A DNA stretch of 64,000 nt. It comes from Cyanobacteriota bacterium. Its GTDB lineage: Bacteria; Cyanobacteriota; Cyanobacteriia; PCC-6307; Cyanobiaceae. The stretch is taken from NCBI GenBank assembly GCA_026389335.1, contig JAPLIB010000089.1, forward strand, positions 62,001 through 126,000, written 5' to 3'. Below, in pieces: positions 46,848 through 54,330 of this stretch. The notes under the pieces are model-generated. The model saw nothing but the letters and a program-made list of their open reading frames with translations, did no database searches and was not told where the DNA came from. Position 1 is the first letter of the stretch. Every line of letters begins with the position of its first letter. The position numbers and the translations under genes are program-made.

Positions 46848-47317
46848 CAGAAGGGCACCTCCTCGTCGCTGAGCGGGGTGCCGCCGGAGGGGCCGCTTTT
46901 CCACTCGCTGCTCGCCGTACTGGGCTGCGCCGCGCCGAGCGCAGCAGCCGCAGCCAACCCTCCTGCTCCTTTGCTGAAGCCGCCATCGGCGCCGTTCCTG
47001 CTGCCGCAGAGCTCCAGGCGGTCGATCACCACCAGGGCCTTGCTGCGGACCTCGCCGCTACTGCGGTCGCTCCACTGCTCGATCTCAAGCCGGCCGACGA
47101 TCGCCACCTTGCTGCCCTTGCGCAGGTAGTCCCCCGCCACCTGGGCGGTCTTGCCCCACGCCTTGCAGCTCACCCACAGCGGCTCCTGGTTTTGCCCATC
47201 TCGGGGCGGGCGGTTGACCGCCAGGCTGAACTCACAGACGCAGCTGCCGCTCTCAAAGAAGCGCAGCTCCGGATCCCGGCCGGCATGGCCGACCAGCACG
47301 ATCACATTGATGCTCAT
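46847..47317 (-). CDS. ssb: Single-stranded DNA-binding protein
   Basis: A 156-residue OB-fold protein with INVIVLVGHAGRDPELRFFESGSCVCEFSLAVNRP, LWVSCKAWGKTAQVAGDYLRKGSKVAIVGRLE and the acidic, phenylalanine-ended C-terminus SDEEVPF that recruits partners. The spacer is glycine/alanine-rich. In this element it should work with the RecT-like and RecE-like proteins upstream during phage recombination or replication. Start codon ATG at 47317 overlaps the gene upstream by 4 bp. Confidence 0.92.
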   Translation of the reverse strand: MSINVIVLVGHAGRDPELRFFESGSCVCEFSLAVNRPPRDGQNQEPLWVSCKAWGKTAQVAGDYLRKGSKVAIVGRLEIEQWSDRSSGEVRSKALVVIDRLELCGSRNGADGGFSKGAGGLAAAAALGAAQPSTASSEWKSGPSGGTPLSDEEVPF

Positions 47318-47559
47318 GCCTCCACCTCCAGCGCCGAGCCGCTGCGGGCCTCGATGCGCTCCTGAACCGCCAGCAGGGACGGCAGGCCGATGAGCGGATG
47401 GGTGCGCACCAGTTCGTGCAGTGCTCCGCTCCAGGTGATGTTGTGCCTGCGGGCGAAGGCATCGACCCGCGTAAAGGTGTCGTTGTTCATGGCGATGGTC
47501 TTTTTGTGGTTGCCGATCCGCTGACGCAGTGGCCGCGGTTTCTGGGGGGAGGTGCTCAT
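47314..47559 (-). CDS. Small hypothetical protein, possibly ribbon-helix-helix
   Basis: Eighty-one residues. The motif TIAMNNDTFTRVDAFARRHNITWSGALHELVRTH fits a ribbon-helix-helix DNA-binding pattern (a beta strand followed by two helices) but the similarity is only by eye. Overlaps its neighbours by 4 bp on both sides, in the recombination operon. Confidence 0.55.
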   Translation of the reverse strand: MSTSPQKPRPLRQRIGNHKKTIAMNNDTFTRVDAFARRHNITWSGALHELVRTHPLIGLPSLLAVQERIEARSGSALEVEA

Positions 47560-47942
47560 GGCTGGAGTCTCTGGAAGTGGCGGGTGTTGTGCGGATGGCG
47601 GTAGAGCGGCGCTCTGGATTCACCAGCGAGGGGGACGAGCCGCACGCAGCTGGGGATGAGCGGACAGGCCTCGACCCGGTAGAGGCCCCCCTCGCCGCGC
47701 CAGTGATCACCGGGTTGGAAGTGCTGTGGATCCGGTGCCTCTGCGCCCGGGTTGAGAAGGGCGCTGGTCTGCAGCGCCAGGAACCGCACGAGGGCTGCAC
47801 GTTCCACCAGCCGCAGCAGCTGCTGGAGGCTCCGCTCACCACGGGCCACCTCAAAGACGGCGCTATCGCGCTCTTGCTGGGCCTGCATCAAGGCCGCCTC
47901 CAGCAAGCGGTGGGCGTGGCGCAGGTAGACGGTGGTGCTCAT
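47556..47942 (-). CDS. Hypothetical phage-element protein
   Basis: The 128-residue product has a helical N-terminal half (VYLRHAHRLLEAALMQAQQERDSAVFEVARGERSLQQLLRLVERAALV) followed by a small beta region GDHWRGEGGLYRVEACPLI. No family recognised. It overlaps both neighbours by 4 bp and lies between RecT-like and ribbon-helix-helix-like genes. Confidence 0.55.
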   Translation of the reverse strand: MSTTVYLRHAHRLLEAALMQAQQERDSAVFEVARGERSLQQLLRLVERAALVRFLALQTSALLNPGAEAPDPQHFQPGDHWRGEGGLYRVEACPLIPSCVRLVPLAGESRAPLYRHPHNTRHFQRLQP

Positions 47943-49282
47943 GTTCCCGCCCCCGCGCTCTGCTGGGCGCTCTCGCCGTCCTCGAGCTGAAGGCGACGCC
48001 TGGAGATCGCATTCCAGAGCCGCTCGGCGTTCTCGTCGTTGATCCGTCCCGCGCTGAGCAGCTGGTTGACGCGCCCGTAGGCGCTGTCGAGCTCCAGCAG
48101 GGTGGCGATGCGTGGGATCTGGCGGAGGCCGTTCTCCACCGGATCTGGCTCAGGCTCTGGAGCTGCGGCAGGAGCTTGAGCTGGAGTCGGGCCTGGAGCC
48201 GTGGCTTGAGCGGCCTGGCTCCTGGCTCGCCGCGGTGCTGGTTGGGTGACTGCGGCAGAAGCCTCGCTGGCCAGTAGCGATAGGGCCTCCTGCTGCTCGG
48301 TTTGCTGCCCGGTTTGCTTCCCGGCTGCGGCGGCCGGCTCTGATTCAGCCCTGCTGGCGTCCACAATCTCGGCGTCGATGACCTCCGCATTGGGCTCAGC
48401 GCCACCCCCATGGGACGACTCGATGCGCCCATCGGCCCTGTTCTGGGCTTCCTGCGGAGTTACTTCGTCTTCGCGATGGCGTAAAAGCTCGGGTACAGCG
48501 GCAGCTCGGGAGCTGGCTGCAGGACGCTGGACGCCGGGTTTTTCCGGCGCCGTGGCGTTGGCTCCAGCAGGCTCCTCAGCGGCCTGGCTCCACGCCGTAA
48601 CCGCCTGAGGCGGGGCCTGGATTTCAGCCCTACTGACGCCGGCCCCGCCAGCCTCTCGGACCGTGACCGCCTCGATGTCGAGCGCCTCCTCCTGGGTGAT
48701 CAACCCCAGGGCGATCTCCGGGCAGTAGACGTTGGACCACCAGGCAGCAGCGCGGTAGCGCAGCATCTGGCCGGTCATCGTCTGCCACTTGCTGGTCTCG
48801 TTGCCGTTGCGGTCCTTGCGGCTCCACCAGCCCTCCTTGCGGGCCAGCTCCAGGGTGATGGTTTCTCCTTCCAGCACCTCACCGGTGGCCTTATCGGTGG
48901 ACACCGCGTAGCAACAGGTGGGCTTCTCCTTGTTGTCAAAGACAAAGCGCAGCGGCGAGAAGCGGCCGCTGGCATTGACCGTGGCGATCAGGAACTTGCT
49001 GCTCCAGGTCGGCCGGCCGTGGATCGGTGTCATGTTCTGCATCACCACCAGCGGTGAGAGGCGCATGCGGGCGGCGATCTCCAGGGCGATCAGGCTGTTG
49101 GCCAGGCCCTGCTGCCCCTGGTAGTCCCTGGGCACCAGGGTGGAGGAGCACAGGGCCCGGGCCATGCGCTGGGCGGCGTCAAAGGCGGCGATGCCGCTGA
49201 ACACCTGCAGCACTTCCCCCGGTGCAGCCAGGGCCGAGGAGGAGGACGTGTCGGTTGCGGGGTTGGGAATGGTGTCGTTCAT
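47939..49282 (-). CDS. RecT-type phage recombinase
   Basis: The N-terminal 230 residues follow the RecT family closely: LVPRDYQGQQGLANSLIALEIAARMRLSPLVVMQNMTPIHGRPTWSSKFLIATVNASGRF, SKWQTMTGQMLRYRAAAWWSNVYCPEIALGL. RecT proteins anneal complementary strands for homologous recombination. The last 200 residues are a low-complexity alanine/proline/glutamate tail ending in a helical domain (VENGLRQIPRIATLLELDSAYGRVNQLLSAG). The total length of 447 is longer than many RecT proteins because of this tail. Confidence 0.85.
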   Translation of the reverse strand: MNDTIPNPATDTSSSSALAAPGEVLQVFSGIAAFDAAQRMARALCSSTLVPRDYQGQQGLANSLIALEIAARMRLSPLVVMQNMTPIHGRPTWSSKFLIATVNASGRFSPLRFVFDNKEKPTCCYAVSTDKATGEVLEGETITLELARKEGWWSRKDRNGNETSKWQTMTGQMLRYRAAAWWSNVYCPEIALGLITQEEALDIEAVTVREAGGAGVSRAEIQAPPQAVTAWSQAAEEPAGANATAPEKPGVQRPAASSRAAAVPELLRHREDEVTPQEAQNRADGRIESSHGGGAEPNAEVIDAEIVDASRAESEPAAAAGKQTGQQTEQQEALSLLASEASAAVTQPAPRRARSQAAQATAPGPTPAQAPAAAPEPEPDPVENGLRQIPRIATLLELDSAYGRVNQLLSAGRINDENAERLWNAISRRRLQLEDGESAQQSAGAGT

Positions 49283-50130
49283 CAGAAGAGCTCAATGGAA
49301 TCCAAATCAATTGCTACGGTTTCGGGAAGGCTGAAATCTTGGGAGACAGGGCGAAACGCCTGGCGCCCGTGACTCGGCCAGCTGCCCGTGGTCTGGCATT
49401 CGGCGATCCGCCGGAAGGCCTCCTCCCGCCGCTGCAGACCTTTCTGCAGGTCCTGCCCATCCAAGATGAGCAGGCTGCAGTCGATCGGGGCGGCCGGATC
49501 GGTGGGCCACTCAAAGGCGATCACACCGGCTTCCGCCGGCGGCTCACCATGGCGGTCCTCGTGGCCCAGGGCCAGGTGGGCCATTTGCAGGTCATAGGCC
49601 AGGTCCTTGGCCTGCCAGTAGAATTTCCGCGGCACAGCGCTGCGGGTCTTCTTGAGGTCAAACAGCCGCCCGTCGCTGGTGACCACATCGGGCAAGCAGC
49701 GGCAGGGCCGACCCTCCTGGTCATCCCAGAAGTGAGGCTGCTGGCTGATCGCTGGATCCAGCGCCGCCAGCACCTCGCCCACCACCGGATCGGCCCGCAG
49801 GGCATCACGGATGCGTTGGGCCTGCTCGACCATCTCGACGCTCACCGGCGTCAGCCCGGCGGCCTCGGCTTCTGCGCAGTTGGCGGCGCCGACTTTGGTG
49901 TTGCGGGCGATCGTGCTGAACACCTTGAACCGCCCATCAAGGCAAAAGGGCGGCGTCAGCAGGGCATCGACCAGATCGCCCTTCACCATGTCGGGACTTG
50001 GGACAAAGGGAGCAGCCCCCGGCCCGAAACGATGGCTCCAGGCCCGCATCGTGCCGGTCACCGCGGCCTTGAGCGCCGTGGGGGACCAGGCGGGATGGCG
50101 GTGATACTCCGCCAACGAGAAGGTGCTCAT
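49282..50130 (-). CDS. PD-(D/E)XK exonuclease-like protein (RecE-type partner of RecT)
   Basis: A 282-residue protein. The start SLAEYHRHPAWSPTALKAA and VKGDLVDALLTPP resemble RecE/DUF3799 proteins; the nuclease core is RCLPDVVTSDGRLFDLKKT with the Asp and Asp-x-Lys metal site, and QAKDLAYDLQMAHL follows. It should degrade a strand from DNA ends so that the RecT-like protein can anneal it. The stop overlaps the RecT-like start, so the two are translated together. Confidence 0.83.
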   Translation of the reverse strand: MSTFSLAEYHRHPAWSPTALKAAVTGTMRAWSHRFGPGAAPFVPSPDMVKGDLVDALLTPPFCLDGRFKVFSTIARNTKVGAANCAEAEAAGLTPVSVEMVEQAQRIRDALRADPVVGEVLAALDPAISQQPHFWDDQEGRPCRCLPDVVTSDGRLFDLKKTRSAVPRKFYWQAKDLAYDLQMAHLALGHEDRHGEPPAEAGVIAFEWPTDPAAPIDCSLLILDGQDLQKGLQRREEAFRRIAECQTTGSWPSHGRQAFRPVSQDFSLPETVAIDLDSIELF

Positions 50131-50474
50131 GGGGAATCCTCCAGGCCCTGGCCCAGCACGATCGAGCGGGCCTCCTGCAGGCTGGGGCAGAACCCTGAAT
50201 CGATGCCACCGCCATCGCGGTGCAACAGGGTGGCGACATAACCGCCGCAGAGGCTCTGGCGGTAACTGATTGCGATGCCGTGCTCAGGGAGGGCCAGCAG
50301 CGATTCGGCTGTGATGCGATTCCATTGCCTCTGCCAGGCGACCAGGGAACGGGAGAAGGCGGCCTGGATTGCGGTGTAGTGCCCCAGCTCGCAGCGGCAT
50401 GTTTTGTGGGGTTGATCTGGGCGGCCCTTGGCTTGGTTGCCGGACGCCGGGGAGCCACGTTCGGGTTGGGGCAT
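50127..50474 (-). CDS. Hypothetical phage-element protein
   Basis: A 115-residue protein, CRCELGHYTAIQAAFSRSLVAWQRQWNRITAESLLALPEHGIAISYRQSLCGGYVATLLHRDG, function unknown. Two cysteines occur in RCELGH and SLCGG. It overlaps the RecE-like gene downstream by 4 bp. About 145 bp of A+T-richer DNA separate it from the next gene upstream and should hold the promoter of this block (TTAATCG and TATAAA boxes near 50540-50565). Confidence 0.5.
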   Translation of the reverse strand: MPQPERGSPASGNQAKGRPDQPHKTCRCELGHYTAIQAAFSRSLVAWQRQWNRITAESLLALPEHGIAISYRQSLCGGYVATLLHRDGGGIDSGFCPSLQEARSIVLGQGLEDSP

Positions 50475-50619
50475 CGGTTGACTCGAGGATCGGCCAACGC
50501 TACCTGGAGTACATCTCTTTCGGGAACGCCTAAAGAAATTAATCGTATTCTTGTATAAATGCCCTAACTGTTGCTTTTGCGACTGCGCTTTTTGGCTTAG
50601 TGTCCCTCTAGTCGGGTGA

Positions 50620-51303
50620 TCAGCCTTTCTCCCCTTCTGTCGCGGCCGGCAGCAGATCGCCAGCCACCCCCGCCACCCAGCCATGCAGGGCCTTTCGGGC
50701 CGTGGCCACGGTGCTGGTGGGCAGCCGCTCGCCGGCAAACAGGGCGTTTTCGATCGCCACCACCTGCTCCATCGGCAGGTCACCCGCCAGGCGCAGCACC
50801 TGCATCGCTGCTGACACCGGCCGCAGGCCACTGCGCTCCACGGCCGCATCAAAGAGGCTGCGCAGCCGTTTGGTTTCGGCCTCCGCATCGATCTCCTCCT
50901 GCCGTGGCCAGAGGTCAGCGGGGCCCTCCAACTTGCCGATGTAGCAGGCGAACCAGTCCTCGGCGCCCCAGGGCCGCCCATCGGTATGGAGCACCGGCCG
51001 GGCCTGCTGCACCCGCTCCCTGAGCAGCTTGTCCCGGATCGTGCCCCGCTCCTGTTGCGCCAGGCATTCGTTGAGCACACCCAGCTGGATGAAGGTGCTG
51101 GGCTGGGGCTGCATCACCTTGCCGTTCTCCAGGTTCCCCCACTGCCCCCCGGCCACCCGCAGGGCCCAGGGGATCAGGGCAGGACAGGCCTTGGCCCAGT
51201 CCTGGGCCGTCGTGACCGACCAGTCGTTGCTCTTGCGCCAGTTGCGCAGGAACTTGCCGAACTGGACTCGTGCGGCATCGAGCTTGTGCGGCAGGCTCTG
51301 CAA
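50620..51303 (-). CDS. Hypothetical phage-element protein, possible regulator
   Basis: A 227-residue protein. The N-terminal part (FGKFLRNWRKSNDWSVTTAQDWAKAC, then AGGQWGNLENGKVMQPQPSTFIQLGVLNEC) looks like a divergent helix-turn-helix of the repressor type, followed by helical segments with many charged residues (RLRSLFDAAVERSGLRP). It could be the lysogeny regulator. The start is TTG at 51303; a later start is possible. Nothing closer can be said. Confidence 0.5.
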   Translation of the reverse strand: MQSLPHKLDAARVQFGKFLRNWRKSNDWSVTTAQDWAKACPALIPWALRVAGGQWGNLENGKVMQPQPSTFIQLGVLNECLAQQERGTIRDKLLRERVQQARPVLHTDGRPWGAEDWFACYIGKLEGPADLWPRQEEIDAEAETKRLRSLFDAAVERSGLRPVSAAMQVLRLAGDLPMEQVVAIENALFAGERLPTSTVATARKALHGWVAGVAGDLLPAATEGEKG

Positions 51304-51433
51304 GTGGTTACCGTTTGGGAACCCTAAAAGTATGCCGTCTCACTGGCGAAGGACCAGCCCTAGGCGTTGGCTTCGTGACAGGTTGATTTGGGGCGTCGGT
51401 TGGAGGGGACAGCGGCAATCCTCGCCGGCCTAT

Positions 51434-51778
51434 TCAGCTGAGCCTCAGCACCCTCGCGGCTTCTGCCGTGCTCCTGGCCACGCCGCCGTAGCCGCCGCAG
51501 CGTTCCACCAGGGCAAGGAACGATCTCTGCTCCTCCCGCAACCTTCCGCCCGGGGCCTTCACCTCGATGGCGGTGAACACCGCCAGGGTTTGGCCCAGGT
51601 GCTCCGGGCCGATCAGCACCTGGCGCAGCCCGATCAGGTCGCTGCTGCCCTTGCACAACCCGTAGGTCACCAGCCGGCCGCGTTCATCGCGCAGGGCGCC
51701 GACGTTGTTGCGCCACAGCCGCACTGGACCGGTACCCAGCTCCAGCCGGATTCGTTGCTGTAGCTCCTGCTCGCTCAT
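51434..51778 (-). CDS. VRR-NUC domain nuclease
   Basis: The 114-residue protein follows the VRR-NUC nuclease pattern: RLWRNNVGALRDERGRLVTYGLCKGSSDLIGL, TAIEVKAPGGRLREEQRSFLALVERCGGYGGVA. The conserved Asp and Glu-x-Lys form a PD-(D/E)XK active site used as a structure-specific endonuclease. In phage genomes it is commonly next to a DEAD-type helicase, as here (4-bp overlap with the helicase stop). Confidence 0.86.
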   Translation of the reverse strand: MSEQELQQRIRLELGTGPVRLWRNNVGALRDERGRLVTYGLCKGSSDLIGLRQVLIGPEHLGQTLAVFTAIEVKAPGGRLREEQRSFLALVERCGGYGGVARSTAEAARVLRLS

Positions 51779-54063
51779 GCCACCCGGCTCCAGTGGCCCC
51801 GCGTCTGGCGTCCCGCCAGCACATGCCGTGCCCAGCCCTTGGGGTTTTTGAGGCCGCGCTTGGTGCCCAGCGCGATCAGATCCTCAAGGCTGCGGGCTTC
51901 TCCTTGCTCTCGCTTTTTTCTGCACCGGAGCTCCTGCTGGCTGATCTCCCGTAGCTCACCCTCCACCGTGACCAGCTTCTGGCGCTCCGGCCGGAAGGCA
52001 TGGCCGCACTCCGGGCAGAGGCTGAGCGTGCTGGCCATGGCACAGAAGCACTGCGGGCAGGTTTTGACCGACGGGGCCTTGGACTGCTCCCGCTTCTTGA
52101 TTCCATCGAGGCTCCACTCCTGCACATCGAGGTGGTGGCCCAGCCGCTCGATGTTGCCGACGTGATCGAGGATCACCGCCTCTTTGCCGGGCTGGGGCCT
52201 GAGGCAGCGGCCGATCATCTGCAGGTGCAGCGCCAGGCTCTGGGTGGGCCGCAGCAGCAGGCAGCCTCCCACCGAGGGCACATCCACCCCCTCACCGATG
52301 AGGCTGCAGCTGGTGAGCACCTGCAGCTCACCGCTTCTCAGCTGCTCCAGCAGCTGCCTGCGCGTTGCCGCATCCTTGGTTCCGTCGATGCTGGCCGCAT
52401 TTACGCCACGCTCGCTGAACGCCTCGGCCACCGCCTCGGCATGGGCGATTGAGCAGCAGAAGGCAATCGCCGTGCGGCCCGCCAGATGGCGCTGGTAATG
52501 GCTGACCGCATCGCCCAGGATGCGGCTGCCGCCCAGGGCACCGGCGGCCTGGCGCAGATCGAAATCCCCCATTCGTCGCCGCAGTCCCTTCGCCGAGAAG
52601 CCAATCGGAGGGGCATAAACCCGGGCCGGAGCCAGGTAGCCGTTGTCGGTCAGCCAGGCGGGCGTGGGGCCGAGCACCATGCTGGAGAACCAGGCACCAA
52701 GTGCCTGGCCGTCGCTGCGGCAGGGTGTCGCCGTGACGCCGAGCACCTTGGCGCTGCAGAAGTGTTTGAGCGCCTTCGCCCAGGTGCCGGCGCTGGTGTG
52801 GTGACAGTTGTGCACCAGGAGGCCAGCGGCAAAGTAGTTGTGGTGCTGCTCAACTTCGATGTTGTACATATAATTTCCCTCATGCAGCTCTCCAGATCCG
52901 CCTCGATCTGTTGATTCGTAAACCTCAACACGATCCACCCGATCGAGGCAAGGAACTCCTCCTTCTTCCTGTCCAGCATCTGGCGCTGGATCGTGCCATG
53001 GGATGGGCCATCCACTTCGATGCCGATCCGCAGCTCCTGATGGCCGATATCCAGCTTGTAGCAAGTCGGGTAGCCACTGCCGCGCGGCATCCCCGTTCGG
53101 ACCACCACTTCCATCGGCCAGCCCAGGGCATCCGCCAGTCGCTGCTGCTGCTTGGTGGGCCCACGGCCATTGCCGCCGCGTACCAGTGGCTGATGGTTGT
53201 TGCGCCGTAGCGTTGTGCTCATCTTCTCCCTGCACCCTGGCCGCTGCATCGGGTTGTTGTCGCGCATGCGTTGCGATGCGTACTGCCGATTGGTTCTCGC
53301 CATCACCACGGCTTTTTGCTGGCTCAAAGAGGCGCCGGAGCACTCTCGGCTGCAGTAAACCCGGCCTCTTGCTCTTAGTTGGTCGCGCTTGATCTTCGTA
53401 TTCAGAGCAACCGAGACTCCGCACCAATGGCACGGCGCAGAGTTCGTCGCCGGGACGCAGGATGCCAGCGGGGATGTAGCCATGGTTGACCGTAAAGAAC
53501 GGATGGGAGAGGGTGGTTTCGAGGCTTCGGCCGGAGGTTGTCGTGACACGCACCATCCAGCGGGGCATCGGATTGCAGAACAGTCGCTTGACGCGGCCGC
53601 TGCTGATCTGAGCGCTCTGGTGGTCAAAGCAGCTCACGACATCGCCGACCTGCAGGGTTTCGATCGGCCTGCCGTCAACCGGTGTTCCGGCTGGAAAGCA
53701 CTCATCAACCACCAGCAGCTGGAAGTGCTCCGGCTTGAGCAAATCCAGCCGGCGGGCCAGGGTGGAGACCGAGGCCACCTGCACCGGCGCCCGCAGGTTC
53801 ATCGAGCGGCCGGCGGCGATCAGGCCGTGCTCCACGCCAAGCGTGGCAAGGGAGCGGGAGGCCTGCTCCAGTAGCTCAACGCGGTGCACCAGCACGGCGA
53901 TCCGGTTGCCGCGGGCTGCCGCCTGCTGGGCGATGTGGCTGAACACCACCGTCTTGCCGCCACCGGTGGGCAGCACGAACAGCACGGCACGATGTCCCTC
54001 CATGAAGGCAAGCCGGACCCGCTGCACGGCCTCCAGCTGGTATGGACGCAGGGCGATGGTCAC
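51775..54063 (-). CDS. Superfamily 2 (DEAD/DEAH) helicase interrupted by an intein at the DECH box
   Basis: The reading frame encodes 762 residues. The helicase parts are residues 1-121 (Walker A LPTGGGKTVV near 31-40; LVHRVELLEQ; motif II VVDE) and 420-762 (CHHTSAG, VLGVTATPCRSDG motif III, and motifs V-VI with QMIGRCLRPQ). The host helicase should be about 464 residues after splicing. The intervening 298 residues begin with Cys122 and end with Asn419, followed by Cys420: the inserted element is an intein in the catalytic DECH sequence, described separately. A C-terminal zinc motif (CPQCFCAMASTLSLCPECGH) follows the helicase core. Confidence 0.9.
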   Translation of the reverse strand: MTIALRPYQLEAVQRVRLAFMEGHRAVLFVLPTGGGKTVVFSHIAQQAAARGNRIAVLVHRVELLEQASRSLATLGVEHGLIAAGRSMNLRAPVQVASVSTLARRLDLLKPEHFQLLVVDECFPAGTPVDGRPIETLQVGDVVSCFDHQSAQISSGRVKRLFCNPMPRWMVRVTTTSGRSLETTLSHPFFTVNHGYIPAGILRPGDELCAVPLVRSLGCSEYEDQARPTKSKRPGLLQPRVLRRLFEPAKSRGDGENQSAVRIATHARQQPDAAARVQGEDEHNATAQQPSATGTRRQWPWAHQAAAATGGCPGLADGSGGPNGDAARQWLPDLLQAGYRPSGAADRHRSGWPIPWHDPAPDAGQEEGGVPCLDRVDRVEVYESTDRGGSGELHEGNYMYNIEVEQHHNYFAAGLLVHNCHHTSAGTWAKALKHFCSAKVLGVTATPCRSDGQALGAWFSSMVLGPTPAWLTDNGYLAPARVYAPPIGFSAKGLRRRMGDFDLRQAAGALGGSRILGDAVSHYQRHLAGRTAIAFCCSIAHAEAVAEAFSERGVNAASIDGTKDAATRRQLLEQLRSGELQVLTSCSLIGEGVDVPSVGGCLLLRPTQSLALHLQMIGRCLRPQPGKEAVILDHVGNIERLGHHLDVQEWSLDGIKKREQSKAPSVKTCPQCFCAMASTLSLCPECGHAFRPERQKLVTVEGELREISQQELRCRKKREQGEARSLEDLIALGTKRGLKNPKGWARHVLAGRQTRGHWSRVA
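52650..53483 (-). CDS. Out-of-frame homing endonuclease (EDxHD/Vsr-like) overlapping the intein
   Basis: In the frame shifted by one relative to the intein, a zinc-binding start (PCHWCG, then VYCSREC, from about 53432) is followed by NNPMQRPGCREKMSTTLRR, GNGRGPTKQQQRLADALGWPMEVVVRTGMPRGSGYPTCYKLDIG, IGIEVDGPSHG, DRKKEEFLASIGWIVLRFTNQQI, ending near 52866. This is the EDxHD/DUF559-like nuclease fold of some homing endonucleases. The nearest upstream ATG in this frame is 53483 (MATSPLASCVP). After the domain there is no stop until 52650, so the natural 3' end is unclear. Translation from the internal start, or by frameshift, is not proven. Confidence 0.7.
   Translation of the reverse strand: MATSPLASCVPATNSAPCHWCGVSVALNTKIKRDQLRARGRVYCSRECSGASLSQQKAVVMARTNRQYASQRMRDNNPMQRPGCREKMSTTLRRNNHQPLVRGGNGRGPTKQQQRLADALGWPMEVVVRTGMPRGSGYPTCYKLDIGHQELRIGIEVDGPSHGTIQRQMLDRKKEEFLASIGWIVLRFTNQQIEADLESCMREIICTTSKLSSTTTTLPLASWCTTVTTPAPAPGRRRSNTSAAPRCSASRRHPAAATARHLVPGSPAWCSAPRPPG
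52807..53700 (-). mobile_element. Intein in the helicase DECH box
   Basis: The 298-codon insertion has intein blocks A (CFPAGTPVDG at 122-131), B (ETTLSHPFFT near 182), F (YNIEVEQHHNYFAAG near 400) and G (LLVHN|C at 415-420). All splicing residues are present: Cys1, block B Thr-x2-His, the penultimate His, terminal Asn and Cys+1. The part between blocks B and F (about residues 214-395) reads as a basic, proline-rich sequence with no domain in this frame; the same DNA in another frame encodes a homing endonuclease. Confidence 0.9.
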
Positions 54064-54144
54064 GGCACGCCGACAGCAGTACGCCAGATTTTAGGGCTTG
54101 CGAAAACTGCCGCTAGGCTTTTGCGGTAGCACTGCACCACCACC
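54064..54144. promoter_or_regulatory. Divergent intergenic region with inverted repeat
   Basis: Eighty-one bp separate the helicase operon (minus) from the primase operon (plus). CTGCCGC (54107-54113) and GCGGTAG (54123-54129) form a near-perfect inverted repeat with one mismatch. It is the likely control site of both divergent blocks. Confidence 0.42.
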
Positions 54145-54330
54145 ATGAAGCGCGTCCAGCTCCAGCTCCCCTACGCCGTCGTCGAGTGGATCGACCACAA
54201 CGCCGATGGCATCGAAAGCCGCGCCTCTTTTGTGCGGCGCACCCTGGTGCAGGTGATGCGCTCGGAGCGCTGCCACCACCCCGGCCACCACGATCCGCAG
54301 CCTTCCACCACGCCGGATCACCGCTGCTGA
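54145..54330 (+). CDS. Small DNA-binding-like protein
   Basis: A 61-residue product beginning MKRVQLQLPYAVVEWIDHNADGIESRASFVRRTLVQVMRSE, a pattern of ribbon-helix-helix proteins (one strand plus two helices). The tail is histidine-rich. Its stop codon overlaps the primase start by 1 nt (TGATG at 54328-54332), so the two are translated together. It may control the divergent operons (inference). Confidence 0.6.
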   Translation: MKRVQLQLPYAVVEWIDHNADGIESRASFVRRTLVQVMRSERCHHPGHHDPQPSTTPDHRC

